A stretch of 64,000 nt of DNA from Beijerinckiaceae bacterium (GTDB lineage Bacteria > Pseudomonadota > Alphaproteobacteria > Rhizobiales > Beijerinckiaceae): NCBI GenBank assembly GCA_947456505.1, contig CANGTC010000002.1:44312-108311 (forward strand), given 5' to 3'. Of the stretch, positions 8,556-17,700 are shown piece by piece; within the stretch, counting starts at the first letter, position 1, and every line of letters starts with the position of its first letter. The position numbers were made by a program, and so were the translations under genes. Under the pieces are notes generated by a model that had not been told where the DNA came from, ran no database searches, and saw only the letters and a program-made list of their open reading frames with translations.

Positions 8556-9077
8556 ATGAATTTTTCGTTTTCGAATGAACGCCGCTGGCTTTGTATTTTC
8601 ACCCAACCACATCGGGAGAAGCTCGCCGCCGTGAGCCTGCGAGAGGCGGGTTTCGATGTCTATATGCCGATCTACAAAAAGTTGGTGTTGCGACAGGGGA
8701 TCCGGGTGCAAATCAGAGCGCCGCTCTTTCCTCGCTATATTTTCATCGGGGGGCAGGGTGAGCCTGCCGTCTTTTTCTCCGCCTCCCGGGCGCAGGGCGT
8801 CACCTCCTTTGCGGCCAGAACACTTGAGCAATCATGGGTTTGCGACAGCATTGTTCAATCACTTAAAGCGAACCAGGATGAAGAAGGGTTGGTCTGTTTC
8901 GATCCGAAGCGGGCGCAGTCCGGACAATCCGTTCGCCTTCTGGCGGGACCATTCGCCGGATTTCAGGGCCTTTTCGCTGAGCCAGACGACCGCAAACGCT
9001 CCGTGATTCTTTTAAACCTCCTGGGGAAGACCCACAGGATTTCGGTGCCAAATCGTATTTTGGAGGTCGCGGCCTGA
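8556..9077 (+). CDS. NusG/RfaH-like transcription antiterminator
   Basis: A 173-residue specialised NusG paralogue. The N-terminal NGN domain (about residues 9-105) shows WLCIFTQPHREKLAAVSLREAGFDVYMP and LFPRYIFIGG, which contact RNA polymerase in RfaH and UpxY proteins; the C-terminal KOW domain (about 123-172) shows SVRLLAGPFAGFQGLF and NRILEVA. Such proteins let RNA polymerase read through long polysaccharide or secondary-metabolite operons and are typically the first gene, as here, ahead of an export lipoprotein and a polyketide synthase. It is too divergent in the N-terminus to be the housekeeping NusG. TTTGGAG supports the start. Confidence 0.86.
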   Translation: MNFSFSNERRWLCIFTQPHREKLAAVSLREAGFDVYMPIYKKLVLRQGIRVQIRAPLFPRYIFIGGQGEPAVFFSASRAQGVTSFAARTLEQSWVCDSIVQSLKANQDEEGLVCFDPKRAQSGQSVRLLAGPFAGFQGLFAEPDDRKRSVILLNLLGKTHRISVPNRILEVAA

Positions 9078-9087
9078 GCATGGGGCC

Positions 9088-9219
9088 ATGCTGATCATGA
9101 ACGCCTGGATCGTTGAGCGATGCTTCAGCGAAAGTGCGGAGCAGTGGTCACTTGAGCTTAGGGGGCGGCGGGTAAGGGCGATTTTGGATTATACGGATGA
9201 TGTTTTTTCACCGGCTTAG
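9088..9219 (+). CDS. Possible small protein of 43 residues, unknown
   Basis: An uninterrupted frame lies between the antiterminator and the export lipoprotein, starting MLIMNAWIVERCF and ending DDVFSPA. It is acidic toward the C-terminus with no transmembrane segment. There is no good ribosome site and no family is recognised. It is listed because this 194-base gap otherwise holds nothing; it may be chance. Confidence 0.2.
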   Translation: MLIMNAWIVERCFSESAEQWSLELRGRRVRAILDYTDDVFSPA

Positions 9220-9271
9220 CTGCAAATCGTTCGCAGCGCGGTCGATTTCGATTAAAGAGGAGGCCAATTTG

Positions 9272-10459
9272 ATGCAAATTGGTTTTCGGGCTTTCTGCGC
9301 CCGCTTTCCATTGATTTTTCTCTTTAGTCTTGGCGTGTTGACGGGGTGTTCTTCCCTGCCTTCAGCGGGTCCGAGCGTGGATGATATCGTTCGTCAATCT
9401 GCTCTCATTAGTGGGGCCGGTTTTGAATTGATCTCCATCACGCCAAACGTCAATTCAGTTTTGGCGAAACGCAAAGCTGACAGTTTTATCAATAGTTTCG
9501 GTGACTATAGACTCTCCATTGATCCCCTGATCGGGATTGGCGACACGATCAGCATCACCATCTGGGAGGCTTCGGCGGGTGGGCTGTTCTCGGGGCCATT
9601 GTTGACGGATCGCTTCTCCACCGGATCGAAAAGCGCGACGATTCCCGAACAGGTCGTGGGCCGCGATGGCGCGATCACCGTGCCTTACGCCGGGCGCATT
9701 CGCGTGATCGGGCAAAACAGCAATGGCGTGCAGCATTCGATTGAACGCGCGCTTGAGGGCAAGGCGATCCAGCCGCAAGTTCTCGTGACCGTTGTGCGGT
9801 CGGTGAGCAATTCGGTGACTGTGTCGGGCGAAGTCGCGAACGGCGCCCGTGTTCCCTTGTCCACCAAGGGTGACAGGTTGCTTGATGTGATCGCTGCGGC
9901 TGGGGGCGTTCGGACCCCTGTTCGCGAAACCTTCATTCAGTTGACGCGTGGCGAGCGCACTGCGCGGGTCGCCATGTCCCGCATCGTTCAGGACCCCCGT
10001 GAAAATGTTTTCATGCGTCCCGACGATGTCGTTACGATCATCCGTCAGGCGCAAACCTTCGTCGCTTTCGGCGCCACGGGCCGCAATGCGGAGATCCCTA
10101 TCGAGGCGGAGACCGTCAGTCTGTCGCAGGCGCTTGCGAAAGCTGGCGGGCTGCTTGATTCCCGAGCTGATCCAGCGGGCGTTTTTGTCTTGCGCCATGA
10201 ACCCTATGAGATTGCGCGCCAGCTTGCGGATAGCGGCCGCTCTCTCACTGCAAGAGAGAGAGAGCCAATCGTTTATCACCTCAATGTCCGCAGTGTGGAT
10301 GGGATGTTCGTCGCGCAGAACTTTCCGATATTTGCGGGCGACGTTCTTTATGTCAGCAACTCCCCATCGACTGATGTTGAAAAAGCGTTTCAGCTACTCG
10401 GGCAGTTGCTCGGTCCGGCGAGCGCCTCGGCTACCCTTTATCGGGTAGCCACCCCCTGA
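9272..10459 (+). CDS. Polysaccharide export outer-membrane lipoprotein (Wza/GumB family)
   Basis: A 395-residue lipoprotein that would form the outer-membrane channel for exopolysaccharide or capsule. The signal peptide ends in the lipobox LTGC with Cys26. The Poly_export domain (about residues 75-170) contains DPLIGIGDTISITIWE and RDGAITVPYAGRIRV, and is followed by SLBB-type segments (SVTVSGEVANGARVPL...LLDVIAAAGGV). The start at 9272 was chosen over an upstream in-frame start because AAAGAGGAGG lies directly before it and the signal peptide begins there. No inner-membrane Wzc partner or glycosyltransferases are in the window, so the export system is incomplete here. Confidence 0.9.
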   Translation: MQIGFRAFCARFPLIFLFSLGVLTGCSSLPSAGPSVDDIVRQSALISGAGFELISITPNVNSVLAKRKADSFINSFGDYRLSIDPLIGIGDTISITIWEASAGGLFSGPLLTDRFSTGSKSATIPEQVVGRDGAITVPYAGRIRVIGQNSNGVQHSIERALEGKAIQPQVLVTVVRSVSNSVTVSGEVANGARVPLSTKGDRLLDVIAAAGGVRTPVRETFIQLTRGERTARVAMSRIVQDPRENVFMRPDDVVTIIRQAQTFVAFGATGRNAEIPIEAETVSLSQALAKAGGLLDSRADPAGVFVLRHEPYEIARQLADSGRSLTAREREPIVYHLNVRSVDGMFVAQNFPIFAGDVLYVSNSPSTDVEKAFQLLGQLLGPASASATLYRVATP

Positions 10460-10494
10460 GCATTTCCGGCTAGGTTGATCGGCTTTTCTTGGAT

Positions 10495-13400
10495 ATGAAG
10501 ACCTCGCGTCTCAAGTATGCGGACACCGGTGGCTTGATCGCCATGATCGGAGCTTCCTGCCGTCTTCCGGGAGCCTCCTCGTTGGACGACTTCTGGAGAC
10601 TGCTGGTTCAGGAGAAAAACGTCATCCAGCCGCGGCCTTCCGGGCGTTGGAGCGTCGAGAGATTTCTGCGTGAGGGCGAGCCGTCGCCGGGCTTCTCCTA
10701 TAGTTTCGCCGGGGGCTATCTGGACGATCCCTTCCAGTTCGATCCCACGCCCTTTGGCATCTCCTTGCGCGAGGCTGCGCAGACAGATCCCCAGCAGCGG
10801 CTTTTGTTGGAATTGGTCTGGCAAGCTTTTGAAGATGCAGGCGTTTCCCCTGATCAATGGAAAGGACGGAAAGCCGGGGTTTATGTTGGCGCCTCGAACA
10901 TCGACTATCAGGGGGCGGCGGCTCTCGACGTCAGCGTCATCGAAAGCCATTTCGCGACAGGAAATTCATTGTCGATTCTGGCCAATCGGATTTCCTATGT
11001 TTTTGATTTTAAGGGACCAAGCCTGACCGTCGATACGGCTTGCTCCTCCTCGCTTGTGGCTTTGGGACAGGCGATTGCGGCGCTTGAGGCCGGCGATATT
11101 GATTTCGCAGTTGTGGCGGGGGTGAACCTGCTCCTCTCACCGACCCCTTTCATTGGCTTTGCGCAGGCGCGGATGCTTTCCCCGACAGGGCGCTCGCGCC
11201 CCTTTTCCGCCGACGCCGACGGTTATGTGCGGGCGGAAGGCGGAGTGGTGGTTCTCCTGTCCCGAGGCGACGACGCCGTTCGACAAGGCTTGCGAGTTCG
11301 CTCGAATATCCTTGGTTGCGCTGTGAATTCTGATGGTCTGACCGCAGGCATTGCGCTTCCTTCAAGCGAGGGGCAGCGTCGCCTTATCGAGGATCTCTAT
11401 GCGGCATTGGGTCTTGATCCCGACGCATTGGCCTTTGTCGAAGCCCATGGCACGGGCACCCAGGCTGGGGACCCGATCGAATCGCTGGCGCTTGGTCAGG
11501 CCCTTGGGCTCCGGCGGCGCAAACCCCTGACCATTGGTTCCGTGAAATCCAACGTCGGTCATCTCGAAGCGGCGTCCGGGCTTGTGGGGTTTCTCAAGGC
11601 TAGCCTCGCGCTTGAATACAGGCTCCTGCCTCGCTCGCTTTTTTCGGAGAGATTGAATCCTGCGATTGACTTCGCGGGCCTGAATTTGGATGTCGCCCGG
11701 CGTGCGTTGCCTTTGCATCTTGATGGCGGCCCGGGGTTCGCTGGCGTTTGTAACTATGGATTTGGAGGCACGAACGCCCATCTGGTCCTGCGTTCCGCCA
11801 CCCCTGCCGCCGCGTCGCCGCCGCGCTTCATTCCCGGGGCGTCTTTGGCGGGTTCCGGTGGGGAGCAGGCCAAAATCATAATCTTATCCGCCGCTTCGCC
11901 GGATGCGCTGAAGGCGCGCGCCTTGCAGGTCTGCGCGCAGATTGAAGCGGGCGTGCCCGCATCGGTTCTGGCGGCGGCTTATGTGCGCCAGCAACCGCTC
12001 ATGGCCTACAGGCTGGCGACAGCAATCAAGGAGGACGCTGCGCTGGCCGGCCGCCTGCGACTTTTCGCGGAAACGAGCCAGGCCGACCCCGATATCGCCT
12101 TGGGCTCCCAGCGCGCCGGGCTGACGAAATGCGCGTTCATTTTTTCTGGCAATGGTTCGCAGTTTCCCGAAATGGGCCTTGCAGCCTATGCGAACAATGC
12201 TGATTTCCGTCATGAAATCCATTTGATCGACAAGCTCTTCAAGCCTTTTGCCGGTTGGTCCATTGAGGAGGTCTTGCGACGTGGTCATGATCCGGATCGC
12301 GCTGCCCAAACGTCATTCGCGCAACCGGTTATTTTCGCCATTCAGTCGGCGCTTGCAGCTGTCATGGCACGCTATGGCGTTTGCCCCGCGATTGTGTTGG
12401 GTCATAGCATCGGAGAGGTTGCAGCGGCTGAATCTTGTGGCGCCATCACGAGGGAGCAAGCGCTTCGCATCGTCTTCCACCGCAGCAACCTGCAGGAAAG
12501 CGTGAGAGGCAAGGGCGGCATGCTTGTGGTGGCGGCCGATGGGCCGCTGGTTGTCGCCGAAATCAGGGCTTGCGGCGCGGCGCTCGAGATTGCGGCCCTG
12601 AACAGTCAGATTTCAACCACGATCGTAGGCCCATATCCGGAAATCCGTGCTTTCGCGCGCCATTGTCGGGCGCGTCGAATCGCCGCCGTCGAATTGGACC
12701 TGGATTATCCCTTCCATTCCGCAGCCCTCGACCAGCTTGAAGCCTCGATTATCGAGAAGCTGTCGGGAGTTGTGGGCCGGGAGGGGCGCGCGACTTTCAT
12801 CTCGACGGTGAGTGGCCGCCTGATGTCCGGGACCGCCCTTGATCCGGTCTATTGGTGGCGCAACCTGAGATCTGCGGTGCGTTTTCACGAGGCTGTCGAC
12901 GAGGCTCTCAGGCAAGGGGCGAATCTGTTTGTAGAACTGGGGCCGCATCCTATTCTCGGGCCCTCGCTTAAAGAAATTTTCGGGGCCGAGCATGGCTCCG
13001 TCCAATCATTGGCTACGCTGGCCAAAACCGATGCGCCAGGCTCCGACCCAGTCCTGCGAAGCCTGGCGCATCTGGTCGCCAACGGGGTCTGCTTTGATGA
13101 GGCCAAATTGGTGGGAACCAGGCCGTCACCACCCATCCCCTTGCCACCCTATCCATTCCAACGTCAGCGGAGCCTCCTTGAGACTTCTTCTGAATCCTTG
13201 ACTGCTTTTGGCGCCATGTTCGCCAGTCCGCCGCGTCATCCCTTACTGGGAGCGCGGATGGCGGAGGGGTCTCCCGAATGGCGTAATCTCGTGGACTCTG
13301 TGCTCATACCCTATCTCGCGGATCACAGGGTCAATGGCGCCGTGGTCATGCCTGCCTCGGGATTGGTCGAAATGGCGCTGGCTGTGGGTCGCGATCTCCA

Positions 13401-14766
13401 TGGCGATGCAGCTCTGGCTCTTGATGATTTTGACATCCTGAATGCGCTGCTTGTGAGCGCTGATGAGACCCGAGAGGTCTCAACCAGATACGCCGAAGCA
13501 ACAGGAACGGTTGAAATTTGGAGCCGCCGACGGTTTGCCGGCGACCGGTGGCTTTTGCATGCACGGGGACGCGTATCGGTCGCAACCGAAGCCTGTTTGG
13601 CGCCCCTTGCCGGGCCGATCCCAGCGCAAGCACGCACGGACACACCTTCTGCCGTTTATGCGGAGGCGCGACGTTATGGCGTTGAATATGGGAAGCTATT
13701 CCAGCTGATCACTCATTGTGAGCGGGATGAGTTCACAGCGCATGTCAGCCTTGATCCGCCGCTCGGCGGGCTTGGCGCTTTTTCAGATATCCACGTTCTG
13801 CATCCCGTCTCTCTGGATGCGGCTTTTCACGCCCTGTCCGTCTCCCGCCCGCAAAGGGGAAGCGATGCAAAGACGCATCTCCCGATACGCTTTCGCCAAA
13901 TTCGCCTTTTCAAGCAAGGCGCGAGGGTGCGCCAGGCGATAACTCATCTCAGCCACGAGACAGAGCGTTATAAAACGCTTTCAATTAGTCTTCTCGATGA
14001 GATGGGGGGGCTGGTCGCGGCGGCCGAAGGTGTTGTATTGCGGGCTGTCCCGTTCTCCCAGGATTTTGTCCATGACAGAACGTTCCGGCGATCCATTATC
14101 CCTGTAGGCGATGGCCTGCGCGCGGACGCGCTTGATGTCGTTAGAAGTGGATTTCAGTCTGGCGCAATATCAAAGGCATGGCTTTTAACGCGGGCCTTTT
14201 GTCTATCTTTGGCGCGCCGGGAGCTAGAGGAGGCGATGGTTGAATCCGGCGCCTCGGGCCTCTTGGCGCTGCGGGAGCATACGCTGATCGCGACGGAGGC
14301 GCGGCCTTTTTTTGATATTCTGATGAATGTATTGGCCGAGCGGTCGTTGCTGACGCAGGTGGGCGATGATCTGATCGTATCAACATCTTTGGATTTGCCG
14401 ACGCCCGAGACCCTGCTTTCATCGATGATGCAAAGGTGCCCCGAAGCGAATTTTGAAATTCATGCCGCAGCTATCGTCGCCCACTCCGCCGGGCCGCATC
14501 TTCGGTCCGGTGACTTCATCGCGCCGCCTGTTGCATTAAAGAATTTGTTTGAAAGCGCCAGTTGCGCAACTGCGCCATCTGTCACCGCGTTAGCTGATTC
14601 TTTGGAGCGACTTTGTGCGCGCCATGGACGCAAATTGAGGGTCCTCGCGCTTGGGCCCGGATCCATGGGCCTCGCGCGCGCGCTGGTCCCCTTTGTTGAC
14701 AAGGGGTTGGTTGAGGTGACGCTCGCCGTTACCGGTGAGATGGCGTCAGATCTATGCGAGCTCTGA
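10495..14766 (+). CDS. Type I polyketide synthase, KS-AT-DH and start of methyltransferase, truncated
   Basis: A 1423-residue multidomain synthase that condenses acyl and malonyl units. Ketosynthase, about residues 12-430: DTACSSS with Cys183, HGTGT with His318 and NVGHLEAASG with His356. Acyltransferase, about 545-850: GHSIGE with Ser638. Dehydratase, about 905-1190: HRVNGAVVMP with His944 in the HxxxGxxxxP motif, and DAAFHAL with Asp1108. From about 1240 it resembles a C-methyltransferase, reaching LRVLALGPGSMGLARAL, the SAM-binding loop, and then ends at 14766 some 30 residues later. Enoylreductase, ketoreductase and acyl-carrier domains are missing, so it cannot complete a cycle alone. 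The start has no clear ribosome site; a TTG two codons upstream is an alternative. Confidence 0.9.
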   Translation: MKTSRLKYADTGGLIAMIGASCRLPGASSLDDFWRLLVQEKNVIQPRPSGRWSVERFLREGEPSPGFSYSFAGGYLDDPFQFDPTPFGISLREAAQTDPQQRLLLELVWQAFEDAGVSPDQWKGRKAGVYVGASNIDYQGAAALDVSVIESHFATGNSLSILANRISYVFDFKGPSLTVDTACSSSLVALGQAIAALEAGDIDFAVVAGVNLLLSPTPFIGFAQARMLSPTGRSRPFSADADGYVRAEGGVVVLLSRGDDAVRQGLRVRSNILGCAVNSDGLTAGIALPSSEGQRRLIEDLYAALGLDPDALAFVEAHGTGTQAGDPIESLALGQALGLRRRKPLTIGSVKSNVGHLEAASGLVGFLKASLALEYRLLPRSLFSERLNPAIDFAGLNLDVARRALPLHLDGGPGFAGVCNYGFGGTNAHLVLRSATPAAASPPRFIPGASLAGSGGEQAKIIILSAASPDALKARALQVCAQIEAGVPASVLAAAYVRQQPLMAYRLATAIKEDAALAGRLRLFAETSQADPDIALGSQRAGLTKCAFIFSGNGSQFPEMGLAAYANNADFRHEIHLIDKLFKPFAGWSIEEVLRRGHDPDRAAQTSFAQPVIFAIQSALAAVMARYGVCPAIVLGHSIGEVAAAESCGAITREQALRIVFHRSNLQESVRGKGGMLVVAADGPLVVAEIRACGAALEIAALNSQISTTIVGPYPEIRAFARHCRARRIAAVELDLDYPFHSAALDQLEASIIEKLSGVVGREGRATFISTVSGRLMSGTALDPVYWWRNLRSAVRFHEAVDEALRQGANLFVELGPHPILGPSLKEIFGAEHGSVQSLATLAKTDAPGSDPVLRSLAHLVANGVCFDEAKLVGTRPSPPIPLPPYPFQRQRSLLETSSESLTAFGAMFASPPRHPLLGARMAEGSPEWRNLVDSVLIPYLADHRVNGAVVMPASGLVEMALAVGRDLHGDAALALDDFDILNALLVSADETREVSTRYAEATGTVEIWSRRRFAGDRWLLHARGRVSVATEACLAPLAGPIPAQARTDTPSAVYAEARRYGVEYGKLFQLITHCERDEFTAHVSLDPPLGGLGAFSDIHVLHPVSLDAAFHALSVSRPQRGSDAKTHLPIRFRQIRLFKQGARVRQAITHLSHETERYKTLSISLLDEMGGLVAAAEGVVLRAVPFSQDFVHDRTFRRSIIPVGDGLRADALDVVRSGFQSGAISKAWLLTRAFCLSLARRELEEAMVESGASGLLALREHTLIATEARPFFDILMNVLAERSLLTQVGDDLIVSTSLDLPTPETLLSSMMQRCPEANFEIHAAAIVAHSAGPHLRSGDFIAPPVALKNLFESASCATAPSVTALADSLERLCARHGRKLRVLALGPGSMGLARALVPFVDKGLVEVTLAVTGEMASDLCEL

Positions 14767-17700
14767 TCGCGCTGATTATTCGAACAACACAAGCAGCCAG
14801 GCGATCAACGTCAATATGGTGACTGGCAAGGTTGCCGATGGCTGGGGCGGCGTCGATACCCTGATCGGCATACGTCAGGTTTGGGGTGGCGCGGGTAACG
14901 ATACGTTCCTCGGGGGCATTGGTAATGAAGTTTTCGACGGTGGCGCTGGCGACGACACAATGGACGGAGGCGGGGGTTCGAACAGAGCCTCCTATCAGCA
15001 GTCGACAAGCGGTGTGATCGTAAACCTTGGCTCCACATCGCTCACAGTGGATACGAGCATTTACTCCGTTACGGGTATGACTGGCATTCAGACCGTCAGG
15101 GCGGGATCAGCGAACGACGGCATGGGGGGAACAGATACAATCACTAACGTGACGGGTATCTGGGGATCTGATTTCAATGATTATTTGCGCGGAACTGACA
15201 TCATTGGCGCAAGATCTCTGCTCGCAGGTTTCGGGGGTGATAATTACCTTGTTGGCGGCGCGGGCCTCGGTATAGCTGATTATAGCGCATTACCACCGAA
15301 TTTTGGGGTCACGGTCTTCATGGCCTCGCTCATGGCGGGCGATGACGGGAAGGTAACCATTAACAATGGACTCGGTGGGACAGATACGCTGATCAACATC
15401 AGGGGTATTTCTGGCACCAACGGAAATGATTCGCTAACCGGGAGCACGAACGATGAATGGTTCTGGGGCAATGGTGGCGATGACACGATTGATGGCGGTG
15501 GCGGTAATGATTGGGTTTCGTACAGCCGCGATCCATCCGGAGTATCAGTTTATCTCGCGCTGGGTAGAGGCGTCGATGGCTGGGATGGGGCCAGCGGCAA
15601 GCTTGGCTTGGGCGGAACGGACACACTTTACAATATAGAAAATGTTGAGGGGTCCGATTTTAGTGATCGGCTAACCGGGAGTAGCGGTGACAATTCATTC
15701 ATCGGCAGAAGCGGTAATGACACGATCAATGGAGGTGAAGGAAACGACACCGTAATCTACTCTGGCGCAAGGTCGGAATATGTCATCTCAAAGCAGGGGA
15801 ATGCCTATACTGTAACGGACACTGTCGCTGGCCGTGATGGTGTGGATTCGCTCTTGAATGTAGAGATGTTGTCCTTCTCCGACGGCACATTTGCGATCTC
15901 GGATCTTGTTCCTGTGGAGGCGACCCAGGGAGGTGTAGCGCAGGACGGCTACGTTGCGAATGCCCTTGTTTGGATCGACGGTGATAATGATGGTCTCCTA
16001 AATAATGGGGAGTCGTGGACCCTGACCGATAGCAGAGGTCATTTTTCTGGCCTTAAAGGGCAGGGAACCTTGCGGGTTTCGCCCAATCCGGATGGAACCA
16101 GCATCGATATTTCCACAGGCAAGTCGTTTACCGGAAGGTTCTCAGCGCCATCCGGTTCGACTGTGATCAATCCCTTGACGACACTGGCTGTCGCTGCGGG
16201 AAGCGATAGTGCCAGGGTCTTGTCGGCTCTTGGCGTTGACCCGACGATCGATGTGACGACCTTTGACCCTATCGCAGCAGCCACGTCTTCAGGCGGCGAT
16301 TCTGTCACAGCCGTAAAAGTCCTGGCTACCTCCATTCAACTCGCAAATATAATGACCCTTGCGGAAAGTGTGTCATCGTCTACTGGCGGGAAAAAAGATG
16401 GGGCCGGTTCTGATGTCGCCAGTTCTGTCGCCACCTCGATCATCAATGCAGCCTACAACGCCATTGTCGAAAATAAGGATCTTGATCTTTCGGATTCTGC
16501 GCTTATCGGCGCCGTCATCAAGACAGAGGCCGAGGATCTTGGGGTCGATGTCACTGCGATCCAAGGCCAGATTCGCGCGATTGGACAGGCGGTGGCTGCA
16601 ATTAACGGCCTTATCGCGTCAGCCAGCGACCACGGGGCCAATGCTGGAGCATATACAACGATCAATCAGATCCTTGGCGCACAGGCCCTGGCGCAGGATA
16701 CGCTTGTCACGCAGGCAGAGCTGGCGCTGATCAGCGGGACAAGCGATGGGATCACGATCACGACCGCAAATGTTGCAGATGATGCCGCCAAAGTTTTCGC
16801 GAGTCTAGAACGACCGCCGTCTATAACATCCGGCGCCACCGCGTCTTCGCAGGAGAACGTCGAGACATCGCACGCGGTCTACATTACGAGCGCGATAGAT
16901 CCCGACGCCAATACGGTGCTGACCTATTCTCTGGGCGGTGGCTTGGACGATGACAAATTCAATATCGATCCGAGCACTGGAGTTGTGACCTTCAAGGCCT
17001 CGCCGGATTTTGAAAAACCCGCAGACACAGGGCAGGATAATGTCTATGACATCGTTGTAACGGTGTCAGACGGATATTTGAACGCCAGGCAGGCAGTCGC
17101 TATTTCCGTGACTAACGTCGCTGACAATGCGCCCATCTTCGCATCTGGTGCGTCTGCGCATGTCGTTGAAAATGAGCCCATATCCACCGTGGTTTATCAG
17201 GCATTGGCGACTATGCCGCCTGGGGCTTCCGTGCGCTATTCATTAGCAGGCGGTGCAGATCAAGCGAAATTCGCCATCGACAGCGCTACCGGAGCCGTGA
17301 CCTTCCTCGCTTCGCCGGACTTCGACCATCCCTCCGACAATGGCGGGAATAATGTCTACGACATCGTGGTGCAGGCGTCCGATGGGACGAACGCCGCCAC
17401 CCAGGCGGTCGCGATCACCGTCTCGGATGTGAACGACAATGCGCCAGTCATCACCTCCGGCGCTTCCGCCAGCGTCGCCGAGAATGTTTCGACCTCCACG
17501 GTTGTTTACACTGCGACCGCCACGGATGCGGATGCAGGAAGCAAGGTCGTATGGTCGATGGCTGGCGGTGCAGATCAAGCGAAATTCGCTATCGACAGCG
17601 CTACCGGCGCCGTGACCTTCCTCGGATCGCCGGACTTCGAACATCCCTCCGACAAGGGCGTGAATAATGTCTACGACATCGTGGTGCAGGCGTCGGATGG

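Noticed and set aside
8303..8578. A 91-residue frame in the AT-rich leader
   Set aside because: No ribosome site or family, overlaps the antiterminator start, and composition follows the AT-rich leader.
9455..10279. A 274-residue minus-strand frame opposite the export lipoprotein
   Set aside because: Antisense shadow of a well-supported lipoprotein gene; composition rich in Arg and His as expected from an antisense reading.
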